Notes: generated by a model from the letters alone, not told the origin. DNA of 44,240 bases from Ruminococcus sp. (GCA_015066665.1 SVNX01000020.1:1-44240), one strand, 5' to 3'. Numbered from the stretch's first letter, positions 8,428-16,910 are shown. Translations and numbers: made by a program.

Positions 8428-8467
8428 AAAACCTGGAGAGCGCATAGCTTTCCAGGTTTTGTTTTTT
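8428..8467. terminator. Bidirectional terminator between the esterase and ilvN
   Basis: A perfect 10-bp stem AAAACCTGGA/TCCAGGTTTT (8428-8437, 8451-8460) has an A-tract before it and T-runs after it. It serves the two convergent transcripts. Confidence 0.88.
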
Positions 8468-8478
8468 GGGGATGAGCA

Positions 8479-8967
8479 TTACTTCATGACAGCGCTGCCC
8501 TTCTGAATGGCAATCACGCCGGTGCGGACAACTTCCTTGATGCCATAGCCCTTGAGCAGTTCGTGCATCTTTTCGAGCTGTTCGGTGGTGCCGGATACTT
8601 CAATGGTCAGTGCATCCACGCTCATGTCCGCAATCTTGCCGCCCATGATCTCACAGATGGTGAGAATCTCGCTGCGCTGTGCGGGAGAAGCATGCACCTT
8701 GATGAACTGCAGTTCACGGGAGAGCAGCTCCTCAGGAGCAAGGTTACGCACCTTCATGGTATCCACAAGCTTGTTCAGCTGCTTTTCGAGCTGCTGGGCG
8801 GTATGCTCATCACCGTCAGCAACGATGGTGATTCGGGAAATCGAAGGGTCACTGGTCATGCCCACAGCAAGACTGTCAATATTGAAGGCACGGCGGGCAA
8901 AGAGACCGGCAATGCGTGCCAGTACACCCGCATGATTCTCCACAAGAATAGAAATGGTATGTTTCAT
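8479..8967 (-). CDS. ilvN: Acetolactate synthase small (regulatory) subunit
   Basis: A protein of 162 residues, the usual size. Residues 1-75 are an ACT domain beginning ISILVENHAGVLARIAGLF, the valine-binding regulatory fold; the C-terminal half is the ALS_ss_C domain (VHASPAQRSEI onward). It binds the large subunit, raises its activity and gives feedback inhibition by branched-chain amino acids. The start at 8967 has AAAGGAGG upstream. It lies 12 bases after ilvB in a two-gene operon and ends at the shared terminator at 8428-8467. Confidence 0.96.
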   Translation of the reverse strand: MKHTISILVENHAGVLARIAGLFARRAFNIDSLAVGMTSDPSISRITIVADGDEHTAQQLEKQLNKLVDTMKVRNLAPEELLSRELQFIKVHASPAQRSEILTICEIMGGKIADMSVDALTIEVSGTTEQLEKMHELLKGYGIKEVVRTGVIAIQKGSAVMK

Positions 8968-8979
8968 GATCTGCCTCCT

Positions 8980-10605
8980 TTAAGAAAGTGTTGCTTCCAT
9001 GGGATCCACATGGCAGACGAGCAGATAGGGCTTGTCCGAAGAGGCAAGCTTTTCCATCTTTTCTTCTGCTTCAGCGGCCGTGTAAACATTATCGCTTTCG
9101 ATGCCATAGGCTCTGGCGAGTGCTGCGAAGTCCGGACTGCCATCGAGATGCACCGCCATCTGACGGTCGCCGTAGCGCATGGTCTGAATCTCGCGTACCA
9201 TGCCAAGACGGGTATTGGCGAAGATCACGATTTTCACCGTGATGCCCTCCTGCATCATGGTGGCCAGCTCCATCATCTGCATCTGGAAGGAACCATCGCC
9301 GCAGATCACAACGACCTCACGACTGGGATCGGCCATCTTGGCACCGATGCCGCAGGGCACGGAATAACCCATGGTACCCATACCGCCCGTGGTCAGGAAC
9401 CGGCCGTTCTTGCGGATGCCGAAGTGGTTGCAGCTCCAGATCTGATTCTGGCCGACGTCAGCCACGCAGACTGTATTTTCAGGGAGCTTTGCGGAAAGAT
9501 CACGCAGGAAGGCCTTGGGGTTGATGCTGCCGTCCTCGTGCGGTGCGTAGATCGCATTGTCCTGTGCACGCTGTTCAGCAAGAGCTGCATGCCAGCCGCT
9601 TGCCGGTACCTGTTCCATCAGAGCCGCCATTTCCGTCAGGATGGCTTCGCAGTCGCCAACCAGCGGAATGTCCGTGTTGATGTTCTTACCGATCTCGGCA
9701 GGGTCAATGTCCATATGGATGATGGTCGTACTTTCTGCAAGGAATTTCGGGGAGCGCACAGCTCTGTCACCGACTCTTGCACCGACCAGAAGCATCACAT
9801 CGCAGTCGTGGACAGCGGTGTTCGCTGTGGACGTGCCATGCATGCCCAGCATGCCCAGATACAGCGGATGTGCACTCGGCATGATGCCAAGCCCCATCAT
9901 TGTGGAGACAACGGGAATCTGCGTCTTTTCTGCAAAGGCAAGCAGTTCCTCCTGTGCACCGGACAGGAACACGCCGCCGCCCGCACAGATCAGAGGACGC
10001 TTTGCAGCACGGAGCATCTCGCAGATCTTGCGGATCTGGATGGGATTGCCCTTGATGGTGGGCTTATAGGTACGCATCTGGATGGTCTCCGGATACGAAA
10101 AATCAATCAGTGTATTCTGGACATCCACAGGTACGTCGATGAGCACGGGGCCTTTTCTGCCGGTACCGGCCAGATAGAATGCCTCCTTGAAAATGCGGGG
10201 CAGGGAAGCTGCATCCTTGACAAGATAGCTGTGCTTGACAAAAGGCTCCGCTGCACCGGTGATATCCGCTTCCTGGAATACGTCACCGCCGATCTGGTCG
10301 GTGGATACCTGACCGGTGATGCAAATGAGCGGAATACTGTCGGCATAGGCAGTAGCGATGGCCGTCAGGAGATTGGTCGCACCGGGGCCGGAAGTTGCAA
10401 TACAGACGGCGGGCTTATTGGTAATGCGGGCATAACCGCTTGCGGCATGGCCGGCATTGGCCTCATGACGGACGAGGACATGATGCATATCGGATGCGTA
10501 GAGCGCATCGAAAAAAGGGCAGATCGCAGCACCCGGATAGCCGAATACCACTTTGATCCCCTCATGATTCAGACATTTTACCATTGCTTCAGCAGCTTTG
10601 ATCAT
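8980..10605 (-). CDS. ilvB: Acetolactate synthase large (catalytic) subunit
   Basis: A protein of 541 residues. It condenses two pyruvates (or pyruvate and 2-oxobutyrate) using thiamine diphosphate, the first shared step of valine, leucine and isoleucine synthesis. Visible are the catalytic glutamate E48 in RHEANAGHAASGYAR, the GPGATN segment, and the diphosphate/metal motif GDGSFQM near residue 435 followed by ANTRLGMVRE. The start at 10605 (Met-Ile-Lys) has GGAGTG six bases upstream; an extension to 10629 would need a TTG codon. The promoter at 10650-10678 leaves a leader of under 50 bases, so there is no room for a T-box or leader-peptide attenuator as found on many ilv operons. The rest of the ilv pathway is not in the window. 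Confidence 0.96.
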   Translation of the reverse strand: MIKAAEAMVKCLNHEGIKVVFGYPGAAICPFFDALYASDMHHVLVRHEANAGHAASGYARITNKPAVCIATSGPGATNLLTAIATAYADSIPLICITGQVSTDQIGGDVFQEADITGAAEPFVKHSYLVKDAASLPRIFKEAFYLAGTGRKGPVLIDVPVDVQNTLIDFSYPETIQMRTYKPTIKGNPIQIRKICEMLRAAKRPLICAGGGVFLSGAQEELLAFAEKTQIPVVSTMMGLGIMPSAHPLYLGMLGMHGTSTANTAVHDCDVMLLVGARVGDRAVRSPKFLAESTTIIHMDIDPAEIGKNINTDIPLVGDCEAILTEMAALMEQVPASGWHAALAEQRAQDNAIYAPHEDGSINPKAFLRDLSAKLPENTVCVADVGQNQIWSCNHFGIRKNGRFLTTGGMGTMGYSVPCGIGAKMADPSREVVVICGDGSFQMQMMELATMMQEGITVKIVIFANTRLGMVREIQTMRYGDRQMAVHLDGSPDFAALARAYGIESDNVYTAAEAEEKMEKLASSDKPYLLVCHVDPMEATLS

Positions 10606-10649
10606 AGGGTTCACTCCATTCATGGTCAAAAATTTTGGTGTGTTTTCTT

Positions 10650-10678
10650 ATTATATCATGTTTGAGATGCCCTGTCAA
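10650..10678 (-). promoter_or_regulatory. Promoter of ilvBN
   Basis: The minus strand has TTGACA (10673-10678), a 17-base spacer and TATAAT (10650-10655) preceded by TGA. It is a full consensus promoter, divergent from that of trkA. Confidence 0.88.
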
Positions 10679-10740
10679 GATGGCAGGGCCTGAGCTTTCC
10701 GGCGGACAGTTCGTTTTTCCTGCACCTTTACAAAAAATGG

Positions 10741-10769
10741 TTGACAAAAGCGAAGAGAAACGCTATAAT
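10741..10769 (+). promoter_or_regulatory. Promoter of trkAH
   Basis: TTGACA (10741-10746), a 17-base spacer and TATAAT (10764-10769). Among the promoters seen here it is the only one without TGN before the -10 (CGC instead). Confidence 0.88.
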
Positions 10770-10838
10770 ATATGATGTATATTCATGTGCGGCGGCAGGA
10801 ACGCTGCGCAGAAAAATATGTCTTAAGGAGTCATGATT

Positions 10839-12197
10839 GTGAATATTCTGATCGTAGGCTGCGGAAAGGCCGGCAGTGTGCTGGCACAGACCCTGTGCAG
10901 TGAGGGGCATGATGTCACTGTGATGGATACCGATCCTGAAATTGTGCGCACACTCGTTGACCATTTCGATGTCCAGGGTATCTGCGGAAATGGCCTCATC
11001 CTGAAGGATCTGGAGGAGGCAGGTGTTGAAAACACCAACATCATTATAGCAATGACAGAATCCGATGAGATCAATATTCTGTGCTGTCTGATGGCCAGAA
11101 AGTCCGGTGCCAGACACAGTATCGCACGCGTGCGCAACCCTGCTTATGCTGAGCAGCTGGTCTTCATGCGTGAGGAGCTGGGTGTGAGCATGATGGTCAA
11201 TCCCGAATTCCAGACAGCCAATGAAATTGCCCGTATGCTCCGCTATCCCAATGCGCTGCATGTGGAAACCTTCGCCAAGGGCAGACTTGAACTGGCAGAA
11301 CTGAAGGTCAGTGAGGGCGGCCTGCTCGATGGCATTCAGCTGATGGACATCACCCGCAAGCTGAAGCTGCATCTGCTGATCTGTGCCGTCAAGCGTGATG
11401 ACGACATCTTCATCCCCGACGGCAGCTGCACACTGCAGGCAGGTGACCGCATCTATATCACAGCAACGCACAGCGAGCTTTCGAAATTCTACAAACAGGT
11501 GGGCGATCTGAAGAACCGCTTCCGTTCTGCGGTGATCGTAGGCGGCGGCCGCATCAGCTTCTACCTGACAAATCAGCTGCTGGAGCTTGGCATGCATGTA
11601 AAGATCATCGAGCAGAATCTGGAACGCTGCGAACAGCTCAGCGAATGGTTCCCCAAGGCAAAGGTGATCTGCGCCGACGGTACGGATCAGGACATCCTGC
11701 TGGAGGAGGGCATTGCCGATGCCGACGCATTCATCACGCTGACCGGTATCGATGAGGAAAACATTATCCTCTCGCTCTACGGCAAGACACTGGGCGTGGA
11801 TAAGGTGGTCACCAAGATCAACCGTCTCTCCCTGCTGCCCATTTCGGACAGTGTGGGACTTGAAAATGTCGTATCGCCCAAAAATACAACAGCTGCGCTC
11901 ATTCTGCAGTACGTCCGTGCCAAGCAGAATTCCGAAAGCAGCAACATCATCACGCTCTATCGTCTGTCCGACAATCGTCTGGAAGCGGTGGAATTCATCG
12001 TCCGGAACGATCCGGATTATGTGGGCATTCCGCTGCGTGATCTGCGTGTGCGGCCTGGCTTCCTGATTGCCGGCATCATCCGCGGCAACAAGCTGGTCGT
12101 GCCTTCCGGTAATGACTGTCTGAAGGTCAATGACAGCGTGGTAGTCGTGACCACCAACAACAAGCTCTCCGATCTGGAAGACATCTTCGCATTATAA
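10839..12197 (+). CDS. trkA: Trk potassium uptake regulatory subunit TrkA
   Basis: A protein of about 452 residues, the usual full-length TrkA with two RCK modules. Each starts with a Rossmann nucleotide site: VGCGKAG at 6-12 and VGGGRIS near 234-240. Each is followed by an RCK-C domain. TrkA sits on the cytoplasmic face of TrkH and gates it through NAD(H) or ATP/ADP binding. I prefer the GTG at 10839 because AAGGAG (10825-10830) is then eight bases away; an in-frame ATG at 10833 is only two bases from it. trkH follows nine bases downstream, so the two form one operon. Confidence 0.95.
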   Translation: MNILIVGCGKAGSVLAQTLCSEGHDVTVMDTDPEIVRTLVDHFDVQGICGNGLILKDLEEAGVENTNIIIAMTESDEINILCCLMARKSGARHSIARVRNPAYAEQLVFMREELGVSMMVNPEFQTANEIARMLRYPNALHVETFAKGRLELAELKVSEGGLLDGIQLMDITRKLKLHLLICAVKRDDDIFIPDGSCTLQAGDRIYITATHSELSKFYKQVGDLKNRFRSAVIVGGGRISFYLTNQLLELGMHVKIIEQNLERCEQLSEWFPKAKVICADGTDQDILLEEGIADADAFITLTGIDEENIILSLYGKTLGVDKVVTKINRLSLLPISDSVGLENVVSPKNTTAALILQYVRAKQNSESSNIITLYRLSDNRLEAVEFIVRNDPDYVGIPLRDLRVRPGFLIAGIIRGNKLVVPSGNDCLKVNDSVVVVTTNNKLSDLEDIFAL

Positions 12198-12206
12198 GGA
12201 GAGAAC

Positions 12207-13643
12207 ATGAACAACAGAATGATTTTATATTTGTCGGGCCGCATCCTGCAGGTGCTTGGCCTGACCATGCTCCTCCCGCTCGCTGTAAGCCTGATCTATC
12301 GTGAGCCGGAAAGCATGTTTGCGTTTATTGTCACCGCAGCGGGGCTGCTGCTTTCAGGTACAGTAATTACCATCCGGAAGCCCGAGAAAAAGGATGTGTA
12401 TGCCCGTGAGGGCATGGCCACCACAGCGATTGCCTGGCTGATTGTGTCCGTGTTCGGTGCACTGCCTTTCTGGATTTCCGGCGAGATTCCGAATTTTGCC
12501 GACTGTATTTTTGAAACGGCATCCGGCTTCACCACAACCGGTGCCACGATCCTCAATGATATTGAGGGCATGTCCAAGGCCTGCCTGTTCTGGCGTTCCT
12601 TTACGCATTTTCTCGGCGGTATGGGTGTACTGGTACTGATGCTTGCCATCATGCCGCAGAATGATACCCGCACCATGCATATTGTCCGTGCGGAGTCCCC
12701 CGGCCCTACAGTGGGCAAGCTGGTGGCAAAGATGAGCTTTTCCGTGCGGATCCTTTACTGCATGTACATTGCCCTGACGGTGATGGAAGCGATCTTCCTC
12801 CTGTTTGGCGGCATGAATCTGTTCGAGGCGCTCTGTCATGCATTCTCGACGGCCGGAACGGGTGGTTTCGGCATCACAAACGGCAGTATTGCTGACTATG
12901 ACAGTGTTTATATCGATGTTGTCATCACTGTCTTTATGGGCTTGTTCGGCATCAACTTCTCCCTCTACTACCTGCTCTTGCTGCGGAAGTTCTCACAGGT
13001 CTTCAAAAACGAGGAGCTTCGGGTATTTCTGGGTATCTGTGCAGCATCCATCCTGATCATCTCACTCAATACGATGGGGCATTATGACGGATTCTTCACA
13101 GCGCTGCGCTACGCCAGCTTCCAGGTGTTATCGATTATCTCCACCACGGGCTTTGCGACGGCCGATTATACGGAATGGCCCGTTCTCTCTCAGGTGATCA
13201 TCATCCTGCTCATGTTTGTGGGCGGATGTGCGGGATCAACGGGCGGCGGCCTGAAGGTTTCCCGTATCATGACCCTCTTCAAAACCGCAGTCAAGGAAAT
13301 CAGAACCGCACTCAATCCCCGTGCGGTGATTACTGTCAAGTGCGACGGCAAGGCACTCGACCAGAGCATCATCAAGGGTGTGAGCTCCTATTTTGTCGTG
13401 TTCATGTTCATCATGGTGCTTTCCATGCTGATTCTGGCACTCGATGGCCATGATCTTGGTACAACCACAACAGCAGTCATCACCTGCATGAACAATGTCG
13501 GCCCCGGTTTGAGCAAGGTCGGTCCCTCCGGTAATTTTGCCGGCTTTTCTGAATGGGCCAAGATCCTGCTGAGCTTTGACATGCTTCTGGGACGTCTGGA
13601 GATCTATCCTCTCCTGATCCTGCTGCCTTTCCGAAAGAAGTAA
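12207..13643 (+). CDS. trkH: Trk potassium transporter membrane subunit TrkH
   Basis: A protein of 478 residues with about ten membrane segments. It forms the potassium pathway. The four pore-loop filter segments can be seen: ASGFTTTGAT, STAGTGGFG, ISTTGFATAD and NNVGPGLSKVGP. Basic residues follow the GGGLKVSR segment, as in TrkH proteins. AAGGAGAG precedes the start. It is cotranscribed with trkA and ends at the hairpin at 13651-13673. Confidence 0.95.
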   Translation: MNNRMILYLSGRILQVLGLTMLLPLAVSLIYREPESMFAFIVTAAGLLLSGTVITIRKPEKKDVYAREGMATTAIAWLIVSVFGALPFWISGEIPNFADCIFETASGFTTTGATILNDIEGMSKACLFWRSFTHFLGGMGVLVLMLAIMPQNDTRTMHIVRAESPGPTVGKLVAKMSFSVRILYCMYIALTVMEAIFLLFGGMNLFEALCHAFSTAGTGGFGITNGSIADYDSVYIDVVITVFMGLFGINFSLYYLLLLRKFSQVFKNEELRVFLGICAASILIISLNTMGHYDGFFTALRYASFQVLSIISTTGFATADYTEWPVLSQVIIILLMFVGGCAGSTGGGLKVSRIMTLFKTAVKEIRTALNPRAVITVKCDGKALDQSIIKGVSSYFVVFMFIMVLSMLILALDGHDLGTTTTAVITCMNNVGPGLSKVGPSGNFAGFSEWAKILLSFDMLLGRLEIYPLLILLPFRKK

Positions 13644-13650
13644 CTTCCCC

Positions 13651-13677
13651 GCCCCCTCCGATCCGGAGGGGGCTTTA
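13651..13677 (+). terminator. Terminator after trkH
   Basis: A perfect 10-bp GC-rich stem (13651-13660 with 13664-13673) has a three-base loop and only a short TTTA tail. Some readthrough into the CapA-like gene 23 bases on is possible, and no separate promoter for that gene is clear. Confidence 0.7.
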
Positions 13678-13696
13678 TCAAGAATTGGAGGTTTCC

Positions 13697-14845
13697 ATGA
13701 AACGATACATCCCCCTTGCTTTTGCGGCAGCCGCAGGACTGCTTCTGTCCGCCTGCGGTACCGCACCCATTACTCACAGTACGGCACCCACCCAGCCTGT
13801 GACTGAAGCCCCCACCACCCCTCCCGCAACAGTTGCCCCAACAACACTGCCGACGGAACCACCGACAGAACCGGAGATCCCGTTCGACTATACCTTCTGC
13901 TTCACCGGTGACATTGCCGCACAGGACGGCGGCCGCACCACTTCCTACTGGATCAGTCAGGGACGGGATACCTCGGCATGCTTTGATGAGACGATCTTCT
14001 CGCATATGCAGGATGCGGATATCTGTTTTGTCAACAATGAATTCCCCTATTCCACCCGCGGCAGTGCCACTCCCGGTAAGGATTATACCTACCGTGCCGA
14101 TCCTGCCAATGTACAGCTGCTGCTGGATCTTGGCGTGGATATGGTGTCGCTCGCCAACAATCATGCCTATGACTACGGTCCCGATGCACTGCTTGATACG
14201 CTGGATACGCTGCATGAGGCGGGCATTACCTATGTGGGTGCCGGCAAGGATCTGGCCGAGGCATCCGAGACGAAATTCGTGGAGCTGGATGGTCTCAGAA
14301 CAGCCTTCATCTCCGGTACACGCGTGGAATGGGTCGAGCTGACCAAGGGGGCCACCGAGGACAGTCCCGGCGTCTTCCGAACAGTCGACCCGACACTCCT
14401 CTATCAGCGGGTACGGGAAGCAAGAGAAGAAGCGGATCTGGTCATTGTCTACATCCATTGGGGCATTGAGGCGGTGGATTATCTGGAGGAATATCAGGAG
14501 ACCGTCGGCAAGGGTCTGATCGATGCCGGTGCAGATGCGGTCATCGGTGATCATACGCACTGTCTGCAGGGACTTGAAATGTACAAGGGGAAGCCCATCA
14601 TCTACTCCCTCGGCAACTACTGGTTTAATGCCCGCACGCAGGATACGGCACTTGCCGAGCTGCATGTGACGGGCACAAAATCAGATTATACCCTGACGCT
14701 GCAGTATCTGCCGGCGGTACAGTCGAATTGCCGGGTTTCTTACATCTCCGATGCCGGAAGGCAGGCATCCTATTATCAGTATCTGGAGAGTATTTCCAAG
14801 AATATTGTGTTCGATGAGAATGGCGTGGTGTCGGAAAGATCATAA
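13697..14845 (+). CDS. CapA-family lipoprotein (poly-gamma-glutamate synthesis-like)
   Basis: A protein of 382 residues. A lipobox LSAC puts the lipid-bearing cysteine at C20. A Pro/Thr-rich linker spans about residues 23-58. The rest matches the CapA (PGA_cap) metallophosphatase-like domain: FTGDI, a VNNEFP segment, LANNHAYDYG, HWGIE, GDHTHCLQG and SLGNYWF. Members include B. anthracis CapA, which helps export poly-gamma-glutamate, but many relatives occur without capsule genes and their reaction is unknown. TTGGAGG precedes the start at 13697; a start four codons earlier lacks that spacing. No capB or capC is nearby, so a capsule role is not supported. A MITE-like element lies six bases after the stop. 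Confidence 0.88.
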   Translation: MKRYIPLAFAAAAGLLLSACGTAPITHSTAPTQPVTEAPTTPPATVAPTTLPTEPPTEPEIPFDYTFCFTGDIAAQDGGRTTSYWISQGRDTSACFDETIFSHMQDADICFVNNEFPYSTRGSATPGKDYTYRADPANVQLLLDLGVDMVSLANNHAYDYGPDALLDTLDTLHEAGITYVGAGKDLAEASETKFVELDGLRTAFISGTRVEWVELTKGATEDSPGVFRTVDPTLLYQRVREAREEADLVIVYIHWGIEAVDYLEEYQETVGKGLIDAGADAVIGDHTHCLQGLEMYKGKPIIYSLGNYWFNARTQDTALAELHVTGTKSDYTLTLQYLPAVQSNCRVSYISDAGRQASYYQYLESISKNIVFDENGVVSERS

Positions 14846-14851
14846 CTATTA

Positions 14852-15013
14852 GGTCGTGTTGCCACTAAGCCTAACAACGCATCTTTTCGGCACAATTTCA
14901 CGCATCCTGCGTTGAAAAGGTTTGACAGGCGACAGCCTGCCTACACCTTTTCGCCTCGTCTGCATGAAATTTCTGCTAGAAAATCTGCGTATTATTTTAG
15001 TGTCAACACGCCC
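14852..15013. mobile_element. 162-bp MITE-like palindromic element
   Basis: The ends are inverted repeats: GGTCGTGTTGCCACTAA at the left and, reversed, GGGCGTGTTGACACTAA at the right (15 of 17 identical). The dinucleotide TA flanks both ends (14850-14851 and 15014-15015), as expected for a TA target duplication. The arms keep pairing inward with mismatches (TGCxTGAAAT, GAAAAGGT, CAGGC) down to a central AGGC-GACA-GCCT, so the whole element could fold as one hairpin. It carries no gene. This is the form of a non-autonomous element moved by an IS5/IS630-like transposase; no parent element is in the window. Confidence 0.7.
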
Positions 15014-15021
15014 TAGAACAA

Positions 15022-15055
15022 AAATGTCCCCTTCCGCATGCAGAAGGGGACATTT
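15022..15055 (-). terminator. Terminator of the XRE regulator gene
   Basis: A perfect 13-bp stem (15022-15034 with 15043-15055) has an eight-base loop, two bases beyond the stop codon, followed on the minus strand by a T-rich stretch. Confidence 0.88.
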
Positions 15056-15056
15056 A

Positions 15057-15662
15057 TTAGTGGGTCATTCTCTTTTTACAGTGGCTCTTTTTGCCGCAGG
15101 ACGGGCAGCGCAGATACCTTGTTGTAATAGAATGTGTGGATGCCATGTAGGCTTTGGCTGTGGGAACAAATCTTGTCCCACAGTGGACGCATTCATAGGT
15201 TCCTGTTTCCAGATCAAGCACCACAGCTACGGCAATGCCGCCGCCTATGACAAATACAGCAATGATGATCAGCAGGATTCTTGCCCATACGGCCATGGAA
15301 GCCATCCCCGCTGTCATGATCAGGGTCACGCCGGCGAGAATGGTGATAAAGCAGATAATGAAACAAAGTATCAGCTTTTTTTGGCTTTCCTCTTTTTCTT
15401 TCACAAGATTCATAATGTTTTCCTCCGCTTTTTTTTGATAGTCATCGGATGTCAGACGTTCTCCGGAAAGCAGTTCATTTACGCTGATTTCCAGCAATTC
15501 ACACAGAGGCAGCATCAGAGAAACCTCCGGCATCCCCTTTCCGGTTTCCCATTTGCTGACTGTTTTGTCGCTGATGCCGATCAGGTCGGCCAGCTGACGC
15601 TGTGTCATTGACTTCTCCCTGCGCATGGCTGCAATGAATTTTCCGGTTTTGCTCTGGTCCAT
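15057..15662 (-). CDS. XRE-family regulator with membrane helices and zinc ribbon
   Basis: A protein of 201 residues. Residues about 7-65 are a helix-turn-helix of the Cro/C1 type (MTQRQLADLIGISDKTVSKWE, the last part being the recognition helix). A coiled-coil-like charged stretch follows, then two hydrophobic helices at about 95-145, and a C-terminal zinc ribbon with CxxC pairs (CVHC and CPSC). A DNA-binding domain tied to the membrane suggests a sensor that responds at the envelope. The start is placed at the ATG at 15662, eight bases from AAGGAGG; a GTG three codons upstream overlaps that site. Its targets are unknown; the adjacent NYN gene is separated from it by a terminator. Confidence 0.82.
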   Translation of the reverse strand: MDQSKTGKFIAAMRREKSMTQRQLADLIGISDKTVSKWETGKGMPEVSLMLPLCELLEISVNELLSGERLTSDDYQKKAEENIMNLVKEKEESQKKLILCFIICFITILAGVTLIMTAGMASMAVWARILLIIIAVFVIGGGIAVAVVLDLETGTYECVHCGTRFVPTAKAYMASTHSITTRYLRCPSCGKKSHCKKRMTH

Positions 15663-15772
15663 GCCAGACACCTCCTTTCATTCTGATTGTATCATACCTG
15701 GAGGGAAAAACAAACCCATAAAGCGTGGAATTGTCCATGTATCGGACTCTTCGGATCGTAGAGTCATAAAAT

Positions 15773-15803
15773 AAGCCGTCCTCGGGCAATTCCGGGACGG
15801 CTT
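15773..15803 (-). terminator. Terminator of the NYN gene
   Basis: A 9-bp stem AAGCCGTCC/GGACGGCTT has a 13-base loop and lies 14 bases after the stop. On the minus strand it is followed by ATTTTATG. The plus strand also shows TTTTT after the stem. Confidence 0.7.
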
Positions 15804-15816
15804 TTTCCGATACGCA

Positions 15817-16716
15817 TCATCCCCGTCGTGCCGCACGGGAAAGATGGCGCAGATTTTCAAACTTCGGTTTGAACTTGTGATAGACGGCACCGGCCTTCTT
15901 ACCGTCACGGTAATAGCTTGTCAGCGCATTGTTGAACGCTGCCAGGCTTTCAGAGGAGGAGATCATATCACAGACCATTGTGATGGTTTCCTCATCCGTG
16001 CCCTTGCCGAGCAGATTGCGGACAGTATTGTGGTACTGCACCGAAATCATCGGATCGGGCTGGGGCTGCACCGGAATCTCTTCCGGTACGATGCGTGCAG
16101 TGAAAGGATCGGCAGCGCCTGCCAGGAAGGGCGCCGGCATCTCTTTGGGATCCTTTGCAAATCTGTCACAGAACATCGCAAAACCGCCCTTTGTTTCCGT
16201 CGGCTGCGGTGCTTCACACAGTGTCTCACGAAGATAAGCGTCCACGATCTCATCCAGCTCGGACGCATTGTACATTACAGCGTCAGCAAGCGATTCCTCT
16301 TCCACAGGTTCCGGCTCGGGCGCAAGCATGGAAGCGGCGATGCTCGGAACGATTTCCAGCGTAACGGACGCATCGGAGAGATACTGCTCGAAGAAACGCA
16401 CACCCAGTCCAAAATCCTTGTCCTTGCTGACGATATAGAGCGCCGTATGCTCACATGTGCCGATCAGATAGCCGGCATACATCATCAGCTGGATGTCGAG
16501 TGCATTTTTCACAGGATCGCCGTTTTTGTCGCTGACGGCAACTTCATTCAGTTCCACTTTCGCTCTGCATCGGATCAGCTGTTCATACAGCGCAAATGTC
16601 AGACCGCAGCGGTTCTGGGTATAAAATATATGCAGGATATCCTCCTCTGTCAGCTGGTCGAGCCCTGTCAGACCTTCGATATAGACGTTCTCATAATCCA
16701 CCATATAGATTGCCAT
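15817..16716 (-). CDS. NYN-domain (PIN-like) predicted ribonuclease
   Basis: A protein of 299 residues. Residues 1-115 form an NYN/PIN-like nuclease core: VDYENV near the N-terminus (D7, N10), NALDIQL with D74, and SKDKDF with D99 and D101. These acidic residues would bind the metal used to cut RNA. The rest, about 180 residues, has an acidic Pro/Glu linker and a C-terminal helical segment rich in Lys/Arg that could hold RNA or a partner; I do not recognise it. The start at 16716 lies eight bases after AAGGAGG, preferred over the GTG three codons earlier, which abuts that site. The transcript has a structured leader (16776-16821). Confidence 0.8.
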   Translation of the reverse strand: MAIYMVDYENVYIEGLTGLDQLTEEDILHIFYTQNRCGLTFALYEQLIRCRAKVELNEVAVSDKNGDPVKNALDIQLMMYAGYLIGTCEHTALYIVSKDKDFGLGVRFFEQYLSDASVTLEIVPSIAASMLAPEPEPVEEESLADAVMYNASELDEIVDAYLRETLCEAPQPTETKGGFAMFCDRFAKDPKEMPAPFLAGAADPFTARIVPEEIPVQPQPDPMISVQYHNTVRNLLGKGTDEETITMVCDMISSSESLAAFNNALTSYYRDGKKAGAVYHKFKPKFENLRHLSRAARRG

Positions 16717-16775
16717 TTGTTTCACCTCCTTATCAATTTGATCCGGTTGACACGCAGTACAGCCGGAATATACAA

Positions 16776-16821
16776 AAAATACTTGCTGGCGGCAAGTATT
16801 TTCCGGTCAGATCTGCTGACC
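16776..16821 (-). promoter_or_regulatory. Two-hairpin leader with attenuator-like terminator upstream of the NYN gene
   Basis: Transcription should start near 16820. The first hairpin is GGTCAG/CTGACC (16805-16821). The second is an 11-bp perfect stem (16776-16786 with 16792-16802) ending in six T on the minus strand, like a Rho-independent terminator. It lies about 57 bases before the start codon, inside the leader, so it could attenuate the gene. CCGGAA and TTCCGG on either side could extend the stem. Confidence 0.55.
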
Positions 16822-16826
16822 CATCT

Positions 16827-16855
16827 ATTATAGCACACAAATCCGGCTTTGTCAA
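16827..16855 (-). promoter_or_regulatory. Promoter of the NYN gene
   Basis: The minus strand has TTGACA (16850-16855), a 17-base spacer and TATAAT (16827-16832) preceded by TGC. Confidence 0.85.
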
Positions 16856-16910
16856 TACAGCGGAACACAGCACAAAGCAAGCGTCACCTTGAAAAACCAT
16901 CCAAAACCCC

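Noticed and set aside
8563-10665. A 700-codon open frame on the plus strand over ilvN and ilvB
   Set aside because: It is antisense to two well-recognised genes, has no ribosome site of note and its product has no domain pattern; the openness is a side effect of codon use.
15057-16716. XRE plus NYN as a toxin-antitoxin pair
   Set aside because: The genes are separated by a terminator and about 150 bases, the order is reversed for most pairs, and both proteins are larger than usual for such a module.
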